NCBI GenBank assembly: GCA_050246595.1
Contig: JBFWVT010000031.1
Location: forward strand, 1 to 54,872
DNA length: 54,872 nucleotides
DNA from: DATARH01 sp050246595
GTDB lineage: Bacteria; Pseudomonadota; Alphaproteobacteria; ATCC43930; CGMCC-115725
Reading direction: 5' to 3'
Shown here: positions 42,796 to 50,774 of the stretch, piece after piece
How positions within the stretch are numbered: position 1 is the first letter of the stretch
Layout of the letters: each line of letters begins with the position of its first letter
Program-made: the position numbers and the translations under genes
Notes under the pieces: generated by a model
What the model saw: only the letters and a program-made list of their open reading frames with translations
Database searches by the model: none
What the model was told of the DNA's origin: nothing

Positions 42796-43347
42796 TCAAG
42801 TCTGTCGCGCCGGACCCGGATCGACATATTCGCGCCCCGGCGCCGCCTGGGCCTCCGCGGTCGGCTTCAGATAGACGATCACGCGGCACTCGGGCGCGCC
42901 CTCCGCGATCGTCTCGCGCAACTCCACTTTGCTGTAGCCGAGATTGTCGGCGGCGATATGCCCGAAAACGTTCGAGGTCATCATGCACATCGACGGCCGC
43001 CCGACGACCTTTTCGGCGAACGGGCACTGGCGGTTGCCGAGCACGATCTTGTCCTCGCTCTCCTCGATGACAAAGAAATCGCCCTCGATCCGGCGTTTCA
43101 GATCGACCAGCACGTCGCGCACCTGATCGCGCGACAGCGAGGAGACGCGGAGCGCCGATTTATAGCTCTGATTGATCTGCTCGCCGATGGACGCGCCGAC
43201 CACGCTGATATAGCCGGACGCTTCCTCGATGCCGACGACGTTTTCCAGGGTGCCGGCCAGCTCGCGGATCAGGGTGCGGGTAAAAACATCGCGATTGAGC
43301 GGGACATCAGCCTCACGCGCCCGCTGCTGACCATTCGTATTATCCAC
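42796..43347 (-). CDS. Cysteine-containing sensory protein resembling methanogen output domain 1 (MetOD1)
   Basis: 183 residues from a GTG with GGGAGG about 6 bases upstream; an ATG 12 codons earlier lacks such a site. The C-terminal 100 residues show a pattern I associate with MetOD1: GNRQCPFAEKVVGRPSMCMM, SNVFGHIAADNLGYSKVEL and PECRVIVYLKP, with Cys107, Cys120 and Cys153. The cysteines could bind metal, a cluster or sense redox state. The N-terminal part is helical. It stands directly upstream of the hybrid kinase and may supply its signal. The family assignment is by eye. Confidence 0.7.
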   Translation of the reverse strand: MDNTNGQQRAREADVPLNRDVFTRTLIRELAGTLENVVGIEEASGYISVVGASIGEQINQSYKSALRVSSLSRDQVRDVLVDLKRRIEGDFFVIEESEDKIVLGNRQCPFAEKVVGRPSMCMMTSNVFGHIAADNLGYSKVELRETIAEGAPECRVIVYLKPTAEAQAAPGREYVDPGPARQT

Positions 43348-43544
43348 GTACCGCCTCCCTGCCCTTAACATAGGCAAATGCAAACAGCGTCCTCCGGTTT
43401 CGGTTCCGGGGCAAATAACCGCGGCTTTCGGAAAGTTCCGGACAAAGCCTGTATCGGATGAGAACCGAGGCCGAAAGCAGCCCGCCCATTTCCGACTGCG
43501 CGCGCCGGGTGTATAGAAGCTGAAACAATTTAGGGGAGGTCAGG

Positions 43545-44693
43545 ATGAAGGACGGGCTGCGCGTATTCGATGCCGATACGCATGTCGAGCCGACCGCGGA
43601 AGTTCTCGACACCTATGTCGATCCGGGTTTTCGCCCGCGCCTTGCCGATCTGGCGCCGTACCGGGTGCCGGTGCGGCCGGGCAATCCGGGCGGCTCCCCC
43701 GGCCGCCATGTCTACCGCTACGGGCAGATTTCGTACCGCCGCATTCTCGGCGAGGCGGCGCCGCGCGAGACCCATACCGGCCGCGACACGCAATGGATGG
43801 GCAGCAAGATGCCGCGGATCGGCGTGCAGGACGATCAGGCCGAGAACCGGGTTCGCGACATGGACGACGAGGGCACCGACGGACATTTCCTGATCCCGAC
43901 CGCGTGGACGAGCCTTGTCGGCCACGAAGACCCGGGTCTGGAGGTCGGCATCATCCGCGCTTTCCACCGGCACCTGTCGGATTTTTCGAGCCAATATCCG
44001 GACCGGCTCAAGAGCATGATCGTCGCCTCGGCGCGCGATGTCGATGCCGCGGTGCACGAGATCCGCGAATGGGGCAGGTCGCGCTGGGCTGTGGCGGTGA
44101 TGCCGCTCGTCACCAACGACATCCCGGCCGACCACCCAAAGCTCGACCCGATCTGGCGCGCTGCCGACGAGCACGATTTGCCGATCGTGCATCACAGCTT
44201 CACGTGGACGCCGCCCTATTTTCCGGGCTGCTTCGATCTGTGGGACAATGTCTTTCTCGGCCGGCTGTCGTCGCACCCGTGGGGCGCGATGCGGTTTATC
44301 GCGGCGGTGATCGGCGGCGGGATCATGGACCGCTACCCGACGCTGCGGGTCGGCACGCTCGAATGCGGGTTCGGCTGGCTGCCGTTCTGGGGAAGGCGCA
44401 TGGACGAGCAGTACGCCTATGTCGGCAGCACCCAGCCGCTCAAAATGAAACCGAGCGAATATCTATCGAGCGGCCGCTATTTCTGCAGCGTCGAGCGCCA
44501 TGAGGGGGCCGATATGTATGACGCGGTGACCCGTTTTCTCGGCGACGACGTGCTGATGTACGCCTCCGACTACCCGCATTCCGAATGCCAGTTCCCGGAG
44601 ACCGTCAGCAATTTTCTCGCCTGGGACATCAAGCCCGAAGCGCGCAAAAAGCTGATGGCCGGCAACGCCGACCATTTCTTTAAGCGGACATGA
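43545..44693 (+). CDS. Amidohydrolase family protein (ACMSD-like, Amidohydro_2)
   Basis: 382 residues. The metal site begins with VFDADTHVEP, continues with IVHHSFTW and ends with LMYASDYPHSE, as in the metal-dependent hydrolase/decarboxylase group around ACMSD. TLRVGTLECGFGWLPFWGRRMDE is another block common in this branch. Such enzymes hydrolyse or decarboxylate ring-derived acids; the substrate cannot be deduced. GGGGAGG before the ATG gives a strong start. The stop overlaps the start of the aldo/keto reductase gene (ATGA), so the pair is co-translated. Confidence 0.9.
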   Translation: MKDGLRVFDADTHVEPTAEVLDTYVDPGFRPRLADLAPYRVPVRPGNPGGSPGRHVYRYGQISYRRILGEAAPRETHTGRDTQWMGSKMPRIGVQDDQAENRVRDMDDEGTDGHFLIPTAWTSLVGHEDPGLEVGIIRAFHRHLSDFSSQYPDRLKSMIVASARDVDAAVHEIREWGRSRWAVAVMPLVTNDIPADHPKLDPIWRAADEHDLPIVHHSFTWTPPYFPGCFDLWDNVFLGRLSSHPWGAMRFIAAVIGGGIMDRYPTLRVGTLECGFGWLPFWGRRMDEQYAYVGSTQPLKMKPSEYLSSGRYFCSVERHEGADMYDAVTRFLGDDVLMYASDYPHSECQFPETVSNFLAWDIKPEARKKLMAGNADHFFKRT

Positions 44694-45544
44694 CGCACGC
44701 GGTCGACGCCGGGACGATGATTACTCGCGCGATCCCGTCGAGCGACGAGGCGATGCCGGTGATCGGACTCGGCACCTGGCGGGCTTTCGATGTCGGCTCC
44801 GGCGATCCGGCCCGCCGGAAGCTTGCCGAGGTGCTGCGGGTTCTGACCGAAGCCGGCGGCCGCATGATCGATACCTCGCCGATGTACGGCCGCGCCGAAA
44901 GCGTGACCGGCGATCTCGTCGCCGAAGCCGGTCTGCGCCCGCGCGTGTTTCTGGCGACAAAGGTGTGGACCGGCGGGCGCGAGGCCGGCATCGCGCAGAT
45001 GCGGCGGTCGGCCGAATTGCTGCAACACCCGGTACTCGACCTGATCCAGATCCATAATCTGCTCGATTGGCGCACCCACCTCGCGACCTTGCGGCGCATG
45101 AAGGAACAGGGGCAGGTGCGCCATATCGGGATCACGCATTACACGACGGGGTCGCTGCCCGAACTGGCGCGCCTTATCGAAACCGAGACGGGCATCGATT
45201 TCGTGCAGTGCGGCTACTCGCTTGAGACGCGCGACGCCGAGACCCGACTGCTGCCGGTCGCGGCCGAGCGCGGGGTCGCGGTGATCGTCAATCAGCCGTT
45301 CGAGACCGGCGGCATGTTCCGCAAGGTGCGCGGCCGTCCGCTGCCGGATTGGGCCGCCGAATTCGATTGCGCGAGCTGGGCGCAGCTTTTCCTGAAATAT
45401 CTGATCGCCGACCCGGCCGTGACCTGCGTGATCCCGGCCACCGGCAAACCCGAGCACATGGAAAACAACCTCAAAGCCGGTTTCGGCCGCCTCCCCGATG
45501 CGGCAATGCGCCGGCGCATCCGGCAGTTCTGGGACGCGCTGTAA
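44690..45544 (+). CDS. Aldo/keto reductase
   Basis: 284 residues. The catalytic tetrad of the family is visible: D61 and Y66 in MIDTSPMYG, K91 in LATKVW and H122 in IQIHNLLDW. It should reduce an aldehyde or ketone with NADPH in a TIM barrel. The 4-bp overlap with the amidohydrolase gene implies a shared pathway, perhaps degradation of an aromatic or a lactone-like compound. It converges on cobW with a 41-bp gap. Confidence 0.92.
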   Translation: MTHAVDAGTMITRAIPSSDEAMPVIGLGTWRAFDVGSGDPARRKLAEVLRVLTEAGGRMIDTSPMYGRAESVTGDLVAEAGLRPRVFLATKVWTGGREAGIAQMRRSAELLQHPVLDLIQIHNLLDWRTHLATLRRMKEQGQVRHIGITHYTTGSLPELARLIETETGIDFVQCGYSLETRDAETRLLPVAAERGVAVIVNQPFETGGMFRKVRGRPLPDWAAEFDCASWAQLFLKYLIADPAVTCVIPATGKPEHMENNLKAGFGRLPDAAMRRRIRQFWDAL

Positions 45545-45585
45545 TCCAGGATCGCTTGCATCTTGCCCGCCCTATCGCGCTCGCA

Positions 45586-46641
45586 CTATGCAGGCGGAAC
45601 GCCCTCGGTCCCGATCGCGCGAACAGCCTGGAACAATGGCTCGACCGCCTCCTGCGGCAGGTCGCGGGTGATAAAGACAAGCCGCGAGCGCCGGTCGCCA
45701 TCGGGCCAGTCCTCCAGCTCGATCGGACGATGCGCGACATGCTGCACAACATGGACGACAACCGGCCCGCGGCAGCCCGTGACCGCGACGAGGCCCTTGA
45801 CGCGCAGCAGATCGGACCCGCGCAGCGCGGTCAGCACCGCCATGACCTGCTCGAACACCTTCCAGGGCAGCGCCGCATCGAAAAACAGGGGAAAACTGTC
45901 GATCCCGTGTGTATGGGCGTGCGCATGGTCATGGCGATGCGCCGCGAGCCGCGCCGCCAGATCGGGAGCCTCGTCGAGCACAAACCCCGGCGCGATAGCG
46001 CCGTGGGCAGCGGCCATGACCGGCGCCGCGCTGAATTCCCGAATTTGCGCGATAAGCCGATCGATCGCGGCGGCATCGGCGGCATCGGTCTTGCTCAGCA
46101 CGATCCGGTCGGCCAGCGCCGCCTGATGCCGCGCCTCGGGCATCCGGTCGAGATTTGCCGCCCCGTTGACCGCATCGACCACCGTCACCAGCAACTGAAG
46201 ATGGAATTCCTCGCCGAGCGCGCGGTCGCTGGCGAAGGTCTGCAAGACCGGGCCGGGATCGGCGAGACCGCTGGTTTCGATGACGACCCGTTCGAAGCTC
46301 GGCACCGCGCCGCGCGCCCGGTCGGCGAACAGCGCGCGCAAACTCTCCTGCAAATCGGTCCGCACGGTACAGCACAGACAGCCATTGCCCAGCAGCACCG
46401 TCGCATCGCTCGACGCACGCAGCAGCGCGTTGTCGATGCCGACCTCGCCGTACTCGTTGATGACGACCGCGGTGTTGGCCCCCTCGGGGCGGCGCAGCAA
46501 TTCGCGGATCAGCGTCGTCTTGCCCGAACCGAGAAAGCCGGTGACGACCGTCACCGGCAGGCGCGCACCGCGCGCCCGTCGCTGGCGGCGGCCGAACGGG
46601 CCGGAATCGGCGGTCGAAAACAGTTCCGTGCTGGCCGGCAT
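45586..46641 (-). CDS. CobW/COG0523 family metal-chaperone GTPase
   Basis: 351 residues. The Walker A is GFLGSGKTT (35-43), and the family CxCC motif follows as GNGCLCCTVR (Cys88, 90, 91). IETSGLADP and LSKTDAAD are the switch and G4 regions. A His-rich segment (HRHDHAHAHTHG) lies before the C-terminal CobW_C domain. COG0523 proteins deliver zinc, cobalt or other metals. Despite the name and the cobST genes 7 kb away, no linkage to B12 synthesis is shown; a zinc role is equally likely. No Zur site or B12 riboswitch is seen upstream. Confidence 0.92.
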   Translation of the reverse strand: MPASTELFSTADSGPFGRRQRRARGARLPVTVVTGFLGSGKTTLIRELLRRPEGANTAVVINEYGEVGIDNALLRASSDATVLLGNGCLCCTVRTDLQESLRALFADRARGAVPSFERVVIETSGLADPGPVLQTFASDRALGEEFHLQLLVTVVDAVNGAANLDRMPEARHQAALADRIVLSKTDAADAAAIDRLIAQIREFSAAPVMAAAHGAIAPGFVLDEAPDLAARLAAHRHDHAHAHTHGIDSFPLFFDAALPWKVFEQVMAVLTALRGSDLLRVKGLVAVTGCRGPVVVHVVQHVAHRPIELEDWPDGDRRSRLVFITRDLPQEAVEPLFQAVRAIGTEGVPPA

Positions 46642-46790
46642 CGCGCAAACCTCGCGGGTGATGGTGCCGCTCAGTCTAACCGAGACGCGTGCCGGGCGTG
46701 CGGCGTCGAGCGTCTCCCACGCCGCGCTAATAACCGATGCGGCAGGTTGCCCCGCCCCGCCTGTCCGGAACCCCGATCAGCCGTGCGGGA

Positions 46791-47054
46791 TCAATGCAGC
46801 GTCAGCTGGTGCTTGAAATGCCGCACCCGGTTCGGCGCCGTGCGGCTGCTCTGCTTGACGCTGACCGAGTGCAGCTTGCCCTCGATATTGCGGCTCCAGA
46901 ATTCGAGGAATTTGCGCAACTCGGGGAAGTCGGGAGCCAGGTCGAATTTCTGCCAGATAAAGCTCTGCAGCAGTGCGGGATAGTCCGGCAGACGGTACAG
47001 GATCTCTGCCGTGGTGAGCCGGTAGCCCCGAAGCTGCAACTCGTAGACCGACAC
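46791..47054 (-). CDS. usg: Usg protein
   Basis: 87 residues starting with GTG, with GGGGGTG upstream. The sequence SVYELQLRGYRLTTAEILYR, then LPDYPALLQSFIWQKFDLAP and FLEFWSRNIEGKLHSV, matches the small Usg family of alphaproteobacteria, which is very conserved and of unknown function. No signal peptide or membrane helix. It stands alone, 149 bp upstream of cobW on the same strand and divergent from the htrA gene. Confidence 0.88.
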   Translation of the reverse strand: MSVYELQLRGYRLTTAEILYRLPDYPALLQSFIWQKFDLAPDFPELRKFLEFWSRNIEGKLHSVSVKQSSRTAPNRVRHFKHQLTLH

Positions 47055-47146
47055 GTCGCACCCCCGTCGTTACCGTTTCCCATGGCCAGCAAGGATGGCC
47101 CGACCCGCGCTCCTCGGCAATCGAAAAAGTACGCAATTTCAGCATC

Positions 47147-47176
47147 TTGGCAGCAAAGCGCGAGATCTGCTGCCAA
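47147..47176. promoter_or_regulatory. Inverted repeat between usg and htrA, possible operator
   Basis: Arms ttggcagca (47147-47155) and tgctgccaa (47168-47176) are perfect, separated by 12 bases. It lies in the shared control region of usg and htrA. It may be a binding site for a dimeric regulator or a hairpin; no factor can be named. Confidence 0.35.
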
Positions 47177-47313
47177 CCCGTCCGGGGTCTGCCTTGCGGG
47201 CGGCGCTGCTTGAAGAAGGCGTCCCGAACCTTTAAGTAAGGTGTCCGCGAAACTGTTTACATTCCAGGCCCGTTCTGCTGACGGGGCAGGGTGGCTTCCC
47301 GCGGGTCTTCACG

Positions 47314-48471
47314 ATGAAACGAATTTTCTCAGGGCTTTTATTGGCGGGCGGCCTTGCCGGCGCCGCTGTCGCGATCGCGCCGATCGGGGGGCCGAGCGGC
47401 GGTCCTGCGGTTGCGACCGCAGCCGCGCCAATCCCGCAGGTCGCGGGTCAATACATCCCGAGCCTGGCGCCGATGCTGGCCCGCGTCACGCCGGGGGTCG
47501 TCAATATCGCGGTGCGCGGCCGGGTGCGCGAACAGAATCCGCTGCTGCAAGACCCGTTTTTCCGCCGGTTTTTCGACCTGCCGCAAAACGCCCGCCCCCG
47601 CATGCGCGAAACCGAGGCGACCGGTTCCGGCATCGTCGTCGACGCCGCTCGCGGCTATGTTCTGACCAACGGCCATGTCGTCGAGAACGCAACCAAGATC
47701 GAAGTCACCACCAAGGACAACCGGCGTTTCACCGCCCGGCTGATCGGCCGTGATCCCGAGACCGATATCGCGGTATTGCAGATTTCACCCGACAGGCTGA
47801 CGGCGGTGCCGCTCGGCGACTCGGACCGGCTGGAGGTCGGCGATTTCGTGCTGGCGATCGGCAACCCGTTCGGGCTGGGCCAGACCGTGACCTCGGGGAT
47901 CGTCAGCGCGCTCGGCCGCAGCGGGCTCGGCATCGAGGGCTACGAGGATTTCATCCAGACCGACGCCTCGATCAATCCCGGCAACTCCGGCGGGCCTCTC
48001 GTCAACCTCAACGGCGAATGCGTCGGCATCAACACCGCGATCCTCGCCCCCGGCGGCGGCAATATCGGGATCGGTTTCGCCGTCCCGGTCAACATGGCGC
48101 GCCGCGTGATGGACCAGCTGATCCGCTACGGCGAGGTCAAGCGCGGACGCATCGGGGTGGCGATCCAGGACCTGACCCCTGATCTCGCCCAGGCGATGAG
48201 CACCTCGCACACGACCGGCGCCGTGATCGCCCGCGTCGAACCGGACTCGCCGGCCGAGCGCGCCGGCTTGCGCAGCGGCGATCTCGTCGTCTCGGCAAAC
48301 GGCGTGCCGGTGCGCAGCGGCACGCAACTGCGCAATGTCATCGGCCTCTCCGGGGTCGGCAGCGCGGTCGATCTGCGGATCGACCGGAAGGGCTCGGAAT
48401 ACAGCGTCGCGGTCAATATCGAGGCCGCCGGCATGACGGCCCCGCCGCGCGGCGCGCGGCAACGCCCGTAG
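47314..48471 (+). CDS. HtrA/Deg-family periplasmic serine protease, one PDZ domain
   Basis: 385 residues. A signal peptide covers about residues 1-36. The trypsin-like domain has the triad H121 (VLTNGHVVEN), D151 (DPETDIAVLQI) and S225 (NPGNSGGPL). A single PDZ domain follows at about 278-370 (SPAERAGLRSGDLVVSANG). With one PDZ it resembles DegS or short HtrA proteins more than DegP/DegQ, which have two. It should degrade or sense misfolded envelope proteins. The cbpA-like chaperone gene starts 8 bp after its stop, so the two form a stress-related operon. Confidence 0.94.
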   Translation: MKRIFSGLLLAGGLAGAAVAIAPIGGPSGGPAVATAAAPIPQVAGQYIPSLAPMLARVTPGVVNIAVRGRVREQNPLLQDPFFRRFFDLPQNARPRMRETEATGSGIVVDAARGYVLTNGHVVENATKIEVTTKDNRRFTARLIGRDPETDIAVLQISPDRLTAVPLGDSDRLEVGDFVLAIGNPFGLGQTVTSGIVSALGRSGLGIEGYEDFIQTDASINPGNSGGPLVNLNGECVGINTAILAPGGGNIGIGFAVPVNMARRVMDQLIRYGEVKRGRIGVAIQDLTPDLAQAMSTSHTTGAVIARVEPDSPAERAGLRSGDLVVSANGVPVRSGTQLRNVIGLSGVGSAVDLRIDRKGSEYSVAVNIEAAGMTAPPRGARQRP

Positions 48472-48479
48472 GAAAAGCG

Positions 48480-49481
48480 ATGGCGACGCAAACGCCCTAC
48501 GAGGTGCTGGGGGTCAAGCGCGACGCCAGCGCCGACGAGATCCGCACGGCCTATCGCAAGCTCGCCAAGGAGTTTCATCCCGACCTCAACCCCGGCAAGC
48601 CGGAAGCCGAGGCGCGTTTCAAAGCCGTGACGGCGGCCTACGACATCCTGTCGGACCCGGAAAAGCGGGCGCGCTACGACCGCGGCGAGATCGACGAAAC
48701 CGGCGCCGAACGGCCGCGCTACTCCTACCGTCCGCATGCCGAGGGCGCGCAGGGCTGGAAGTACCAGCCGCAGGGCGAGATGGATATCGGCGATCTTGAG
48801 GATCTGTTCGCGATGTTCGGGCAGGGCAGAGGCGCACGCGGCGCTGCCGGCATGGGAGGCGGGCGCGCCCGCAGTGGGCATGCCGGCGGGGGGTTCTCGA
48901 TGCCCGGACCGGACCGGCAGTTCGCGCTGACGATCGATTTTGTCGAGGCGGCGACCGGCGGCAGAAAGCGGATCGCGCTGTCTCCCGACGAGTGGCTCGA
49001 TGTCACAATCCCGCCCGGCATCGAACAGGATCAGGTATTGCGGCTCAAGGGCAAGGGGGCGCCGGGTTTTGGCGGCGGTCCGCCGGGCGACGCGCTGATC
49101 GAAATCCATGTCGCGCCGCACCCGTTCTTCCGCCGCGAGGGCGACGACATCCATGTCGAACTGCCGGTCAGCCTCGCCGAGGCGGTGCTCGGGGCGCGCG
49201 TTCCGGTCCCGACCGTCACCGGCCCGGTGACGATGACGATCCCGAAGGGTTCGGATACCGGCACGCGGCTGCGGCTGCGCGGCAAGGGCATCCACCGCCG
49301 CGGCCATGCCGCCGGCGACCAGTACGTGACGCTGAAGGTCATGATCGGCGCCAGCGGCGACCCCGATTTGGCGCAGTTTCTCGAAGCGTGGGCGAAGGCG
49401 CACCCGGTTGACCCGCGCCGCGATATCGACGCGGCCGCAGACTCCGCCGCCCAAGGGACGGCCCAGGGGACGGCGGCGTGA
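48480..49481 (+). CDS. cbpA: DnaJ-class co-chaperone (CbpA-like)
   Basis: 333 residues. The N-terminal J domain (4-70) contains the HPD in KEFHPDLNPG. A Gly/Ala-rich linker replaces the zinc-finger region of DnaJ, and the two C-terminal substrate-binding domains follow (LDVTIPPGIEQDQVLRLKGK, VELPVSLAEAVLGARVPVPT, RLRGKGIHRRG). This is the type II layout of CbpA. It stimulates DnaK. The next gene, a CbpM-like modulator, starts within its stop (GTGA overlap). Confidence 0.93.
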   Translation: MATQTPYEVLGVKRDASADEIRTAYRKLAKEFHPDLNPGKPEAEARFKAVTAAYDILSDPEKRARYDRGEIDETGAERPRYSYRPHAEGAQGWKYQPQGEMDIGDLEDLFAMFGQGRGARGAAGMGGGRARSGHAGGGFSMPGPDRQFALTIDFVEAATGGRKRIALSPDEWLDVTIPPGIEQDQVLRLKGKGAPGFGGGPPGDALIEIHVAPHPFFRREGDDIHVELPVSLAEAVLGARVPVPTVTGPVTMTIPKGSDTGTRLRLRGKGIHRRGHAAGDQYVTLKVMIGASGDPDLAQFLEAWAKAHPVDPRRDIDAAADSAAQGTAQGTAA

Positions 49482-49825
49482 TCGGGATGGAAGAACTGGT
49501 CCGGCGCTTCGCCGAACTCGACCGCGCCGAGTTGGCGCGCTGGATCGAGCGGCGCTGGATCGTGCCGGAAGCGCGCCGCGAGGTCGATCGCGAAATCTGG
49601 CTGTTTCACGAGGTCGATATCGCCCGCGTCGAGCTGATCCTCGACATCCGCCGCGAATTCGCCGCGGACGAGGAGACGCTGTCGCTGATCCTTGGCCTGC
49701 TGGATCAGGTCTACGGCCTGCGCCGCCAGATGCGCCGGTTGTGCGGCGCGATCGAAAGCCAGCCGAGCGAGATCCGCGACGCGATCCGCGACGCTCTCCG
49801 GTCCGCGCCGGCCCGCGATCTGTAG
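49478..49825 (+). CDS. cbpM: CbpM-like chaperone modulator
   Basis: 115 residues starting with GTG overlapping the cbpA stop. It is a helical protein with a MerR-type-like pattern (ELARWIERRWIVPE, FHEVDIARVELILDIRREF, LSLILGLLDQVYGLRRQMR), as in CbpM, which binds the J domain of CbpA and restrains it. The tight coupling to cbpA supports this. It ends the htrA-cbpA-cbpM group and converges on the tonB-like gene with a 13-bp gap. Confidence 0.85.
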   Translation: MIGMEELVRRFAELDRAELARWIERRWIVPEARREVDREIWLFHEVDIARVELILDIRREFAADEETLSLILGLLDQVYGLRRQMRRLCGAIESQPSEIRDAIRDALRSAPARDL

Positions 49826-49838
49826 GCGTTGCGGGACG

Positions 49839-50759
49839 CTATCTCCGCCCCGTTCCGGCCCGCGGAAACGGGAAACGCAGGTGGAAGTTGATGTCCCAGC
49901 TCGGCTGCTCGACCCAGGCCGGCAGCGGCGGAAAGCGGCCGACCGCCGCGACGATCTGCATCACCCGCGCGTCGATGTCGGGGTAGCCCGAGCTTTGCGA
50001 CACCGCGATCCGGGCGATCGTGCCGTCGCCGAGAACCCGGATCGCGAGGCTCGTCGTGCCGCGCCTGCCATCGAGCAGCTCGGGCGGCAGCAGGTACAGG
50101 TGCGGCCGCACCAGCGTAACGAGATAGGCAAGGTATTCGTCGCGAATGGCCGACGGTCCGGGAATCGCCGCCATGCGCTGCGGCGGACGGGGGCGCGGCT
50201 CCGGTCGGCGTGACGGAACCGGCGCGGCCGGCTGTACCGGCAGCGGTTCGACTTCCGGCTCAGGCAGGGCCAGCGCCTCGCGGGTCAGCAGGGTGGGTTC
50301 GTGTTGCGGCGGCACGAGCCTCGCCGCTTGCCGCAGCTCGGGTTCCCGCTCGGCCCTGGCCGGCGGACCGGGTCCGGTTTCCTCCCGTGCCTCCGAGGAT
50401 TGTGCGCCGGCGGCATCGTTCGGTTCGTCCGCTGTTGCGCCGACTTCCTCCGAAGAGAGCCGTTCCCGCGCAGGTTCGGCGGCAGCCTCGGCGCGCGCGG
50501 CCGGTAGCGGCGGCGGGGGTGGCGGCTGTTCAAGGACGAGCCGGACCGGGATCGGGGCGAGTGTCTCGACCGGCGCGCCGCGCCACTCGAACAGCAGCAG
50601 CAATGGCAGCAGATGCAGCGCAAGAGACAACAGCAGACCGAGCGACACGCTGCGCCGCGGGCTTGCCGCCGGTGCGGACGGCTCCGGCGTCATTTGCGTG
50701 ACGACACGGTCGAGATCGAGATGCGGTCCCGTCGCGGCCTCAATCCCGGCGGTGCGCAC
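49839..50759 (-). CDS. TonB-like energy-transducing protein
   Basis: 306 residues from a GTG; an ATG at 50693 would shorten it by 22 residues, and neither has a good ribosome site. A short cytoplasmic tail and one membrane helix (SLGLLLSLALHLLPLLLLF) come first. A long Pro/Glu/Ala-rich periplasmic spacer follows, then the C-terminal TonB domain (about 220-300: TTSLAIRVLGDGTIARIAVS, SSGYPDIDARVMQIV). It would couple ExbBD energy to outer-membrane receptors. No exbB/exbD or receptor genes are nearby. It lies 15 bp behind ligA on the same strand, an unusual partner. Confidence 0.85.
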   Translation of the reverse strand: MRTAGIEAATGPHLDLDRVVTQMTPEPSAPAASPRRSVSLGLLLSLALHLLPLLLLFEWRGAPVETLAPIPVRLVLEQPPPPPPLPAARAEAAAEPARERLSSEEVGATADEPNDAAGAQSSEAREETGPGPPARAEREPELRQAARLVPPQHEPTLLTREALALPEPEVEPLPVQPAAPVPSRRPEPRPRPPQRMAAIPGPSAIRDEYLAYLVTLVRPHLYLLPPELLDGRRGTTSLAIRVLGDGTIARIAVSQSSGYPDIDARVMQIVAAVGRFPPLPAWVEQPSWDINFHLRFPFPRAGTGRR

Positions 50760-50774
50760 AGCGATCCGGCCGGA

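Noticed and set aside
46642..46790. Possible cobalamin riboswitch or Zur site upstream of the CobW gene
   Set aside because: No B12 box and no palindrome resembling a Zur operator could be found.
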